From NCBI RefSeq assembly GCF_032854445.1, contig NC_088303.1, positions 26,455,265-26,519,264 on the forward strand: 64,000 nt of DNA, read 5' to 3'. Origin of the DNA: Liolophura sinensis (taxonomy: Eukaryota; Mollusca; Polyplacophora; Chitonida; Chitonidae). Below are positions 25,050-35,352 of the stretch, one piece after another. The notes beneath the pieces are model-generated. The model ran no database searches, was not told the origin of the DNA, and saw only the letters and a program-made list of their open reading frames with translations. Position numbers and translations under genes: made by a program. Every line of letters begins with the position of its first letter. The first letter of the stretch is position 1.

Positions 25050-25490
25050 AAACCTGACATGACCATCGGTGTAATCATTATATCCAGACACTTCACATGG
25101 CACCCTAGCCCAACAATAATATCCGGATACCTGGGATAACACCCTAGCTCAACAATAATATCCAGACACCTTACATGGCACCCTAGCTCAACGATAATTC
25201 CCAGATACCTTACATGCCACTCTACCTCAACGACAATATCCGTACACCTGGCATGACACCTAGTCCAACAATAATAACCGAACACCAGACATAACAACCT
25301 AATTCAACGACAATATCCGGACACTAGGCATGACACCCTAACTCAAAGATAATATCCGAACACGTGGCATGACACCCTAGCTCAGCAATAATATCTGGAC
25401 ACCCTGCGTGACATCCTAACTCAACGCTAATATACGAACACCTGGTATGACACCCTAACTGAACGATAATGTCTTGGTACGTGGATCAGC
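25050..25490. repeat. 39-bp minisatellite
   Basis: About 11 units of 39 bp built on AATATCCGGACACCTGGCAT plus GACACCCTAGCTCAACAAT. The start-to-start spacing is exactly 39 bp in the left part, with small indels to the right. The minus strand is open for 127 codons through part of it as a 13-residue repeat, which the period explains. Confidence 0.95.
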
Positions 25491-26330
25491 CATAATAGCT
25501 TATATAATAAACTGGACACCTGACATAATATATTTTGAAGCTCGGTAATGATGGTCAGAAATTCTTACAATATTCCAATTCAAGCGTTAAATACCACATT
25601 ACTATACCAGTAGTTATACAGAAACGGAACATTCGGAGGCGAATTCAGTCACAAATGAAAATCTGTATGAATATCTGTATTGAAAAAAGGTAGTAACTTG
25701 AAAAGAGAAGCAGCATTCAGTTTCTCTGATGTTATGGGAAACTGGTAAGTCCAAGTTCTAAATAACGCAGTAGCGTCCTTTGGTATTATCGCTGGCTCGA
25801 CACGTTTCCTTTATCTACTTTATCACAGTCTTGTCATCTTCGTCCATTGTCTCTACGCTCAATGATTTATTGAGAGCTCTTGTTAATCGACCTTGTGCAT
25901 TTTTAATGCTGATATCACCCCAAAAGTCTGGGCATTTTATGCCCGGGTGTGAACTAAACAGGATCCTCCTACAGCTCCGTGTTTGTGCTTAGTCTGGAGA
26001 CAGATTGTGGTCTATGGCAACCAGAGTCTGATCCCAGAAAGCGTGGGATCTTTTGAACATCGACGTGAGCGGAAATCAAGTGTCTTTAGACATTCAAATA
26101 GGCTACAAGTGTTCGACAGCCCAAAACAGTGATCAGTAAATCTCTACACGTTTTCTTCCCGGTAAATTCACCTTGCGTTGTGCATTTATCAAGTTCGTTT
26201 CTTCATAACTAGGCGTCATGGAATTTTTAAAAGCAGCTGTGAATAAATAACAAAAGATAGCTTATATAGAAATAGAACTGTTTGGAAAAATGTTGCTAAT
26301 ATAAAAGTAAAATGAAATTGAACGGAACAT
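25491..26330. other. no recognised feature
   Basis: Spacer between two arrays. No gene or element was recognised. Confidence 0.5.
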
Positions 26331-26895
26331 TAACTTCACTGACAGTCTCAGGTATGACACGGATACTGCAGTATGCCGTGCTCACCAAAGCCTGTCATGT
26401 CACCCTACAAACAGAGGTGAGTAAAGAGGAAGGGGGCATGGCAACTTCACTGACAGTCTCAGGTATGACACGGATATGCCGTGCTCACCAAAGCTTGTCA
26501 TATCGCCCTATAAACAGAGGTGAGTAAAGAGGAAGGGGGCATGGCAACTTCACTGATAGTCATAGGTATGACACGGCTCTGCCGTGCTCACCACAGCTTG
26601 TCATGTCTTCTTATACAGAGAATTGAGTAAAGAGGAAGGAGGCATGACAACTTCGCTGACAGTCTCAGTTATGACATGGATATGCCGTGCTCACCAAAGC
26701 TTGTCATGTCGCCCTATAAGCAGAGGTGAGTAAAGAGGCAGGGGGCATGGCAACTTCACTGATAGTCACAGGTATGACACGGATCTGCCGAGCTCACCAC
26801 AGCTTGTCTTGTCTCCTAATACATACAGTTAAGTAAACAAGAAGAAAGCATTGCAACTTCACTGCGTTTTAGGCAAGACAGGGATCTGGATGGAG
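26331..26895. repeat. 103-bp tandem array carrying splice-donor-like motifs
   Basis: Five units and a degenerate sixth. Starts at 26442, 26545, 26648, 26751 and 26854 are exactly 103 bp apart; the first unit is 111 bp because of an 8-bp insertion. A unit contains CACTGACAGTCTCAGGTATG, GCCGTGCTCACCAAAGC, TTGTCATGTCGCCC and CAGAGGTGAGTAAAGAGGAA. The last block is a near-ideal 5' splice site (AG|GTGAGT) in units 1, 2 and 4. Confidence 0.95.
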
Positions 26896-26977
26896 CATTG
26901 TAACAGACCGACGTCTTCACCACTCGGCCATTACATTGCCTTTCTCTAAAGCGGAAAGATATGAGAAGTTTCGTTTG

Positions 26978-27351
26978 TTAGACTTTCGATAGGGTACCTG
27001 ACAACCGTACGGAGACTATGACGTTTAACGGATGGCTAGCATTGTCATTAGATGATAAGTATCCCTTGGTCAGACAGAGACACTCACATTCGGTTGTCTC
27101 TACACCCGACAGGTATTCGTCAGGGTGATAACAATTAACTACATCTTCTCTTCGCCCAGTTGTTTCCAAGACATAGATTCATAGATTGAAGACCGAAAGT
27201 TGTCAGAACGGATGGCAATGCTATAATATGGGTGAGTACCATAACCAACTTGATCTACTCCATCTACATATATATAATACAATCTCTCAGGGATAAGAAG
27301 TATACCATCTTTCTTAAGATGTGGGCGTGGCCCAACAGAAAACAGATGCAT
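26978..27351 (-). pseudogene. possible TNF-like domain fragment, frameshifted
   Basis: Two overlapping minus-strand frames, 27351-27139 and 27169-26978, read better as one protein interrupted by a frameshift near 27150-27170. The first carries LLIPERLYYIYVDG, resembling the TNF-fold strand usually written L-x-I-P-x-x-G-L-Y-Y-V-Y. About 60 residues later the second has YLSGVETTECECLCLTKG, resembling the G-G-V-x-x-L-x-x-G-D-x-L strand, then SSNDNASHPLN. Spacing fits the C-terminal half of a TNF homology domain. The glycine before LYY is missing, the end differs from the family's F-G-x-F terminus, and no N-terminal exon was seen. It could instead be an unrelated coincidence. Confidence 0.3.
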
Positions 27352-28244
27352 ACTTGTCGATAAGATTACCCACAGAAGTGAGCTAATTACAGAAAATACT
27401 CAGACAGATTCATAGGTTACCGTCCCCTGAGGTCGCCATGGTTAATGGAGAAGGGGAATCGTCATCTACAGACTGTGCAGACAATGCTTAAATACAAAGG
27501 ACGCTCTGAGCCAGCATTAACAACAGTCCACCAGTTATATGGCAAGTGTCTCTTGGGTAAGTGTTTCCGGCATAATTTTGCCAACTGCTTTCTCGTTTGT
27601 TGAATATTGTCGTTTTCTAGCCAGTGGGGACTTGGTTTAAGACTATGGTTTGTATGCGGAAACTAGACTCGTCCTTTGTTTATGGAAATCAAACTCTTTC
27701 CTTTCCCAGGCCCATGGTGTGATTGTATGAATCGATAGTCAATGTACTGTTTTTTTTTCTTTTTACAGACTCCATTTGTGTGAAATCCATCGGGTTATGT
27801 TTATAGATGAACCGATGTAACGTACTGCTCTTAAATTATCCACAGATCGTGAATGTTTTATTTATGGTAGAAAATAAAAAAAATCTTGCAAATGGACTTA
27901 TGACAGAACTACGGACGCGATCTAAGTGCTTCAGCAAATCTAATTTTTATTTTCACGCAAAAGTTATCTTTTTGTCTCTATTAACAAGGCTAGTACCAAC
28001 CAATATTTGATAACAAATTTCTGCAACAGCAATTAATATTTAAAGGCTAAATTGTTTTGAAATGTCAAGCTTTCAACCAGTTTTAACTGACCCTATACAG
28101 GCGTAATTATGTTATGCCATTCATACTTTATCAGATCATGGCAGTAGACATGGATTACAACACCACAACTGAGGTGAAACTGGTACAAATATAAACTGAA
28201 GTTATTTGTCTCGAAAAAAATGTTGAGATAGTTCGCAGGTATAA
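27352..28244. other. no recognised feature
   Basis: AT-rich spacer before the large 43-bp array. Short open frames carry no domain. Confidence 0.45.
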
Positions 28245-29560
28245 AATTGTCGCGTGGGCTGAGCGTTTGGTTCGCATGTATGTATATAATGGTGGTGTGG
28301 GTTCAGTGATTTGGTCGTGGGCGTGTATAAAAAATGTCAGGCGAATTCAGCGGTTAGTTACTGAACATGTACACAAATGTCACGTGGAATCAGGAATTAG
28401 CCAGTCAGCATGTACACAAATGTCATGCGGATTCAGCGATTAGCCAGTCAACATGTACACAAGTGTCATGCGGATTTAGGAATTAACCAGTCAGCATGTA
28501 CACAAATGTCATGCGGAGTCAGGAATTAGCCAGTCAGCATGTACACAAATGTCATGCGGATTCAGCGATTAGCCAGTCAGCATGTACACAAGTGTCATGC
28601 GGAATCAGGAATTAACCAGTGAGCATGTACACAAATGTCATGCGAAATCAGGAATTAGCCAGTGAGCATGTACACAAATGTCATGCGGATTCAGCGATTA
28701 GCCAGTCAGCATGTACACAAGTGTCATGCGAAATCAGGAATTAGCCAGTGAGCATGTACACAAATGTCATGCGGATTCAGCGATTAGCTAATGAGCATGT
28801 ACACAAATGTCATGCGGATTCAGTGATTAGTTAGTGAGCATGCAGACAAATGTCATACGGATTCAGCGATTAGCTAGAGAGCATTTACACAAATGGGATG
28901 CGGGTTCAGTGATTAGTTAGTGAGCATTTACACAAATGTCATGCGGATTCAGTGATCAGCTAGTGAGCCTGTACACAAATGTCAGGCGGATCCAGCGATT
29001 AGCTAGTGAGTATGTACACAAATATCATGCGGATTCAGTGATAAGTTAGTGTGCATGTAAACAAATATCATGCGGATTGAGCAATTAGTCACTGAGCTTG
29101 TACACAAATGTCACGCGGATTCATCAATTATCTAGTGCGCACGTATATAAATGTCATGAGGATTCAGCAAGTAGTTCGAGAGCATGTACACTTGTCATGC
29201 GGATTCAGGGAGTAGTTAATGAGCATGTACACAAATGTCATGCGGATTCAGGGTTGAAATAGTGCACATCTACAAGGGGGTCTTGCAGGTCTGACGATTA
29301 GGTTGTGTGCATGTAGACAAATGTCGGTCTTGGTCAGCGTTTAGTTAGCGCGCATGCACACAGTTGTCGTGTGGATTCATCCGAAAAATAGTGCGCATGT
29401 ACACCATTGTCACGCGGGTTGGTGATTAGGTAGTAGGCATGTACGCAAGTGACATGCGGGTCTAACGATAGGCAATGTCCATGTAGACAAATGCCGTACT
29501 GGTTCAGTGCGCATGTACACTAATTTCATGCTGGTTAAGCGATTAGTTAGAGCGCAAATG
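28245..29560. repeat. 43-bp satellite-like array with 129-bp higher-order repeat
   Basis: About 30 units of 43 bp on the pattern CATGTACACAAATGTCATGC plus GGATTCAGCGATTAGCCAGTCAG. Unit starts at 28366, 28409, 28452, 28495, 28538, 28581, 28624, 28667, 28710 and 28753 are exactly 43 bp apart. In this left part three unit types alternate: AAGTG-type units fall at 28452, 28581 and 28710, and CGATTAGCC-type units at 28409, 28538 and 28667, giving a 129-bp higher-order period. Rightward the units become monomeric, diverged and indel-rich, the usual look of an array edge. Confidence 0.97.
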
Positions 29561-30139
29561 TTGCGCTTGCAGACAGGAGCTCCCTACTTGTCGAATCCTT
29601 ATTTGTGGAACGAATTTCATCCTTTCAGGAAAAATTCCCATAAATATCATCAACCTTACCATATTTTGCGTTCATGAAAACAGCATAGGTGATTTGTCAC
29701 AGAGGTGGTTAGCGTCAATTCAAAACCATTTTAGAGACCGTTAATCTAAGTTCAAAAAGACGATTTCTTTTTAAACAAATTAGAATAGCTGTCTATTTTT
29801 TGACATACACCCTACATACCAGCATAGCTAAAATTCATTTCCAGATTATTTCAAACAGGAAACAGCTCATAAAAATGCCTGTAATGTAGTAAATTCACAT
29901 CACTGATATCACTTTTAAATTCTCTAGAGCGCTGGAAAACGTTGATTTATTTTAAATATTATTTCAAGTTTTTATGAGACATTTAATTATTATCACAGGT
30001 AATAAAAATTCTAAACTACTGAAAAAAATGAGAATCTTTTCTTGTTCAATAAAATGAAACCAGATAAAGTAGTTTTTACATACAAACAATTATCCAAACA
30101 TACGAGGCATGATATTCATTCGTGTTCATGTCTATGACA
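29561..30139. other. no recognised feature
   Basis: AT-rich spacer between arrays. Confidence 0.5.
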
Positions 30140-30400
30140 CACTGACTGCACAGTGTAAGACAGCGGTAGAACGGTATCCAAAGACTACCAATCTATGTAA
30201 AATGTCTGTACAGTGTAAGACAGTCGTAAAAAGGTATCCAAAGACAACCAATCTGTATAGAATGTGTGTACAATGTCAGACAGCCGTAAAAGGTATCCAA
30301 AGTTAACCAGTCTATGTAAAAAGTCTGTGCAATGCCAGACAGTTCTTGAGAAACGTACTCCAATAAGGTTTTGTGAAATGTCTATTCAGGGTCAGGTATT
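30140..30400. repeat. 60-bp tandem repeat
   Basis: Three clear units and a diverged fourth of 60 bp contain TGTACAGTGTAAGACAGTCG, GGTATCCAAAGACAACCAAT and CTATGTAAAATGT. Weaker copies may continue to about 30530. The period of 20 codons keeps a plus-strand frame open through the array. Confidence 0.9.
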
Positions 30401-32963
30401 TCATGAAAGTGTCAACCAGTTCATCTACATACAGAGCCAGTCATTTGATGAGAAACTTGTTCAACATCATTCGGTTTACGTGAAAAGTCTACAAACAGTG
30501 AGGCAGCTTATGAGAAATGTCATAAGGTTATGAATGGTGTCAGGAAGAATCGGTCGAAATCCTGGGCACAAGCTACTGATGAGTTCTCTAATCTAATAGA
30601 AAATAGACACTAATGCTTTAATTCATATCTGTTCCATGTAGGTTTGAGGGTAAACATGCTTATGTGTCCACCAGACTGTAATGATGCTCAAGCTGTATGA
30701 AAGAGAAAGCTAAATCTGAATGGTTGAGTTAATGCAGCTAGGGCATTCTCCGCACCTGCGCTACAGGCATTGTCTGTAGGTAGGGCATGTACATTGTGGC
30801 CTGCTATGAGGGCATGCAACCTACTGTGCGATGTCAACAAGCACAGAGGTAATCGCATCGCAGACATAGCTTTACAGGTGAAATTATCAACTGGATCGAT
30901 TAATCCAACGTTTCGTCGATATACGCATATTACTTAAAATTCAAAGCATGTCCTCACCCTTGAAAGCGCTACACTTCTCCTTATTCTGTGTGGTGAACGA
31001 CCCGGGCTGTACGTTACTGTGTTGAACTATTTTTTTAGAAATGTTAATAATTAATGAATTTATGTGGCAATGTTTCATTCCAGACAGTCGCTGAAACAAT
31101 GGTTCAAAGAGAACTTAACAAATGCGTAACCAAGATCGCTCTCAATGGCCCTACACACAGTTGACTATACCTCGATACTCTCTTCATTGGCGAAATTGCT
31201 TGAATGTTTATGTGGCTTACACAAAAAGCTCACCAAACCCATAAATTCTTTTATGATATGAAATGAATAAAGTAATATTATTTGAAACTTCTGCGCATAA
31301 GCAGGGTTTTTAAAAAAAACTTTTACCTCTGTTTTTTTCTTTTGTTTTGTAAAAGGAATTTTTCTCTATGAATAAAGTAATGCGGATTAAGGATAGATTT
31401 GCTTTGGGGACTACCTTTATGGATTGGTGAAAGGCTGTTCTGCCCGAATTGCCAGAATCCTTCGAAGAAATGTCTTAAACAAAAGATGGTAAAATGTGAA
31501 GTCGCATTAATGACCATAACTGTCACACTGAACTGCCGGTTATTGGTAGATATGTCGACGAGGTTTAAGACCACACAAATACATAAGACCACACTCAAAG
31601 GTAAAAGTCTCTTACTAAATCTTCATAGCTAAGGAAACGTCCAAGTGAAAACTGGCTGTCGCCGCCTGTAGGAAAGATTTTTGTCTCGCCTGAGGCATAT
31701 TTATCACCCTGTTTTAAACCCTTTCTTCTACTTGCAGACTCAAGCCTCTTAGTTCATCTCTCCACGGGAGCTTTGTTCCATTGAGACGTTGTTAAGACTG
31801 ATGGCGTCTTAAGGAACAGATGACCGGGAAGCATATCTTAACCCTGTAGTGTTACCAAAGCCCATGTAATTGACAATTATTCCACCATGCATACACTGAC
31901 TTAATTCTGATTGACTGCCCTGTGTTGTAGGTAGTACCCACGACTCAACAGTGACCCACTAGACAAACTACCAAGTCTGACACGGGCACACAGAGTATGA
32001 CATGGGCCAGGAAATTCCAAGATGACCCGGTCGGCAAAAACAGAGCCTAAAAACAGCTTAGCCATTATCTTAATGACTCGGCCATTCCACCGCCTGTTCC
32101 ACAAATTCTATCATTAATTAGTGGCGTTTACAAGGATAAAAAAGGTAGTCAAGTGAGTTCAACCCAAACCGGGATTACGTTCAAAATCACGACCACAGTT
32201 AAAAATCTGCGAACATAATGGTTATATTCGATGATAAATGATGTATGTCAAAATGTTTCAAGTGAAGTAGAAGACATATGAAATGCATTGTGTCATGCGT
32301 TGCACAAGTTATTAAGCTGTATATGTGCTCTGTGCACAAATATACTTGTTCTCTATATATTTAGTTCGAACAATTCACAAGCCAAAAATGCGTAAATTTT
32401 GAACACACAAAGTGATGACAAACTAATGATTTCTGGGCAGTTATTTGCACAATGATGCATTAGGGACGTATATAAGACAATATGGTAGAGGGGAAACTGT
32501 CATGCTGTATTCTATATCAATCTTGATTATAACCTTTCATTGCAACAGCAAACTAGGATTCTCTTGCAGGAAAAGGTATCGTGTTAACCCCGATTTCAAC
32601 TCATTGATTTTTCACAGGGTTGCATAACATTGGGGAAATATGTGGATTACAACTGAGTATTTGAGTGTGAAAGGAAATCAATGTCAGACAGTGCACAGCT
32701 AGAGCGAACAATCACAAGGTACAATGCATTCTGCTTATGGTTGTCAATGTCACTGTCTTCCAGAGATTGTACCACGTGGATCCTAATACCACGCCATGCC
32801 TGTTTTATGATTGTATTGACCATGTGTTGAAGTTTTGTTAAAGTACCTTGCTACTAAATGGTCTTCCTTCTAATAGTTTCGAATAAAATAAACTTACTCG
32901 CTTACGACTGGTTTCATTGAGGCTGACGATAAGATAATAGAAACTACTGGATCCTGAACATGC
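30401..32963. other. long stretch with no recognised gene
   Basis: About 2.5 kb, AT-rich, no arrays beyond the possible weak tail of the 60-bp repeat. Open frames on both strands at 31323-31632 overlap each other and show no domain. Confidence 0.45.
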
Positions 32964-33085
32964 AGGGGCTACTTTCACAAACATGTCGTACTTGCACGAT
33001 ATCGCACATATATGCCAATGGTACGTTAATAGTAACGTACAAAATATCGTTCGACAAATGTACGATAAAAATGTCGTATGGTACA
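32964..33085 (+). mobile_element. 149-bp palindromic element, copy 3 (right end lost)
   Basis: GGGGCTACTTTCACAAACAT at the start matches the left end of copy 2. The interior has the CAATGGTACGTTAATAGT, TCGTTCGACAAATGTACGAT and AAAAATGTCGTA blocks. The right inverted end is not recognisable, so this copy is truncated or diverged there. Confidence 0.75.
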
Positions 33086-33436
33086 TCCCGAGTGCCAGGC
33101 ATCTCATCTCATCATTTGCTCAAAACAAGACTGTCCTTTTATAAACTTCTCTACCACAGGTTGCACAATTTACCATTGCTCAATGGAAGATTTGAAATAC
33201 CCCGAAACAACCTGTAATTGGAGAGATGAAGTTTTACATATAATGTGAAAACCAGTATAACATTATTTTTAAGCCCCATTCTTAGCTAAACAGTTACATT
33301 GAATGCGATGATTTAATAAGTACACATACTACAATTTTGGTATTATTATGCTTGTTCCGACCATCTGTTATCCGAGCTTTTGTGGCAATATGCAGACGAC
33401 AGCGCATGCAAAGCAATTTAGGCGATCTTGTATGAA
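33086..33436. other. no recognised feature
   Basis: Short spacer before a SINE-A pair. Nothing recognised. Confidence 0.5.
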
Positions 33437-33688
33437 GTTTTATTTATTTGATTGGTGTTTTACGCCGTACTTAAGAATATTTCATTTATACGACGGGAAG
33501 AAACCGGGCAGAGCCCAGTGCAAATCCACGACCATCCCCAGGTATCTGGCAGACCTTCCCACATACGACCAGGGAGGAAGCCAGCATAAACTGAACTTGA
33601 ACTCACAGCGGCCGCCTTGGTCAGAGGCTTCTGGGTCATTGCGCCGGCCTGGCGGGCTAACCACCTCGACCACAGGGGCTCCCATTCT
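33437..33688 (-). repeat. SINE-A, near full length, minus strand
   Basis: It reads from the tail (TTATTTGATTGGTGTTTTAC) through the middle blocks to the head end (GGCGGGCTAACCACCTCGAC), which holds the A-box in reverse complement. The GC-rich head region is well kept, including the TCATTGCGCCGGCC block. Confidence 0.9.
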
Positions 33689-33739
33689 ACTTTAGCTCGC
33701 TCTTGTGTTAGATTGTTGGGAAAGCTCGACAGTTAATTG

Positions 33740-33903
33740 CCGCAGTTGTCATATGGTTTACTACGGACCCTGAAATTTCCTCCAACCATAAAACCGCCCG
33801 CCGTCATATTATTGTAAAATTATTGATTACATCGTTTAACACCAATAAATAAATAAATAAATAAATAAATAAACAAACAAACAAACAAACAAACAAACAA
33901 ACA
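33740..33903 (+). repeat. SINE-A, degraded 3' part with AAAT/AAAC tail
   Basis: Faint matches to the SINE-A middle (TTTCCTCCAACCATAAAACC and CGCCGTCATATTATTG) lead to CACCAATAAATAAAT. A pure run of AAAT changes to AAAC units at about 33871. The body is much more decayed than the tail. Confidence 0.75.
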
Positions 33904-34342
33904 ACAAATAAATATTATGCAGACAAAAATACTTTGCACTAGTTAAAGTGACAGGTCCATTTTTTTCAAGCGACCAGATCAGAAGTTTCCTACAGCACGG
34001 AAAAAAAGATTTTCTCTACTCTGTACATAGTCATTTCTTGTCCTACTCATCTGTCTTCAAGTTCGAGAAGTTCGTTCTTTCAGGTTTGAGATGCGAACAA
34101 TATGCGCTAGCTACATGGGCGAAGTATATACGGGACTCACTGTATTTCTTCAGAAACTAAGATTAATGTCACGGTTGGTAAAGAAAGCTTAACTTTTAAT
34201 TTTACAGAATGTAAAATGAAGTGCACATCAAATGTCGGCAATAATAAAAGGAGTGAAGTTATAGTCTTTTTACTTGCCATACTTGGAAAGTGAACACCGC
34301 TTTAGGCAAATCTTCAGGATGTGTTTAAATTTGTTCGATTTT
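33904..34342. other. no recognised feature
   Basis: Spacer between SINE-A copies. Nothing recognised. Confidence 0.5.
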
Positions 34343-34440
34343 CGCCCGGTTTCCTCCCACCATAACGCTGGCAGCCCTCGTAGAAGTGAAATATTCCTGA
34401 GTACGGCGTGAAACACGAATCAAATAAATAAATAAATAAG
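34343..34440 (+). repeat. SINE-A, 3' fragment
   Basis: It begins TCGCCCGGTTTCCTCCCACC and ends with GTACGGCGTGAAACACGAAT and AAATAAAT. The head and most of the middle are missing. Confidence 0.9.
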
Positions 34441-34724
34441 AGAAATCCACTGCACCACCCATATGAGATCCTGTAAAGTTTTAACTGTAAGCCATCACCT
34501 GGCGACCACGAGCATCATGTGGCTATATAGACAGTTACAACTCTTTAGAAGAGAACGTTTGTCGGAAATCGGCAGTGCCGTGACGAGAGACTAACAGTAA
34601 TGGGATAATCGAGATGATTGTCGATAGTCACGACAGTGGAGTCTCATCTTCAGATCAATCATCAGTGAGGTGGAGAATTGTGGCTAGTGTAAGGGGTAAA
34701 ATAACGGTGAGTTATCGTGGTTAT

Positions 34725-34870
34725 ACGACACGAGCTTCACATCTACTGCACAATGTGCCCACAGAATCAACGTGGGTATATGGCATGAGCTTCACAGCTA
34801 CCGCACAATGTGCCCACAGAGCTAGCTTGGTTACAAGACATGGCCTTCACAGCTATAGCACAATGTGCCT
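34725..34870. repeat. 55-bp tandem repeat
   Basis: Two and a half units of 55 bp share GAGCTTCACAGCTACCGCAC and AATGTGCCCACAGA. Unit starts at 34732, 34787 and 34842 give an exact 55-bp spacing. Confidence 0.9.
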
Positions 34871-35069
34871 ACTCTATCATTAGCGACTGGAGACTAGGCT
34901 CGGAGATACCCAAGCGTCTCATTTTTACGCTGATCTCCGGTGAAGAAACAAGCAGACAACACTGCAATGGCTGAATGGTTCCGGGATGGGTCGAGTGAAA
35001 ACATGCCAGCGACTGTAAAATGTTTTGACGCTCAGCATAGGGGAAAGGCCAATCACTGAGAGTGATGCC

Positions 35070-35352
35070 AGTCTAATGTGATCAAGCACTGGTGCCAGCC
35101 TAATGTAACTAAGCAGTGGTGCCAGCACAATATGACCAAGAACTGGTGCCAGCCTAATGTAACTAAGCAGTGGTGCCAGCACAATGTGAATAAGCACTGG
35201 TGCCAGCACAATGTGATCAAGCACTGGTGCCAGCCTAATGTAACCAAGCAGTGGTGCCAGCACAATATGACCAAGCACTGGTGCCAGCACAATGTGACCA
35301 AGTACTGGTACCAGCACAATGTGACCAAGCACTGGTGCCAGCGCAATGTGAC
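35070..35352. repeat. 27-bp minisatellite, open on both strands
   Basis: About ten units of 27 bp, consensus AATGTGACCAAGCACTGGTG plus CCAGCAC. Variation is mostly GTGACC/GTAACT and AGCACA/AGCCTA. Translation gives a 9-residue unit NVTKHWCQH on the plus strand and a leucine/histidine-rich unit on the minus strand, open for 163 codons. The plus frame has no ATG before the array. The 27-bp period explains the open frames. Confidence 0.95.

Noticed and set aside
24914-25297. 127-codon minus-strand frame with a cysteine-containing 13-residue repeat
   Set aside because: It coincides with the 39-bp array and the frame closes as soon as unit indels appear. No start context or domain.
28245-29560. 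CRISPR-like appearance of regularly spaced repeats
   Set aside because: The units are contiguous without unique spacers, in a eukaryotic context, and no cas-type gene is present.
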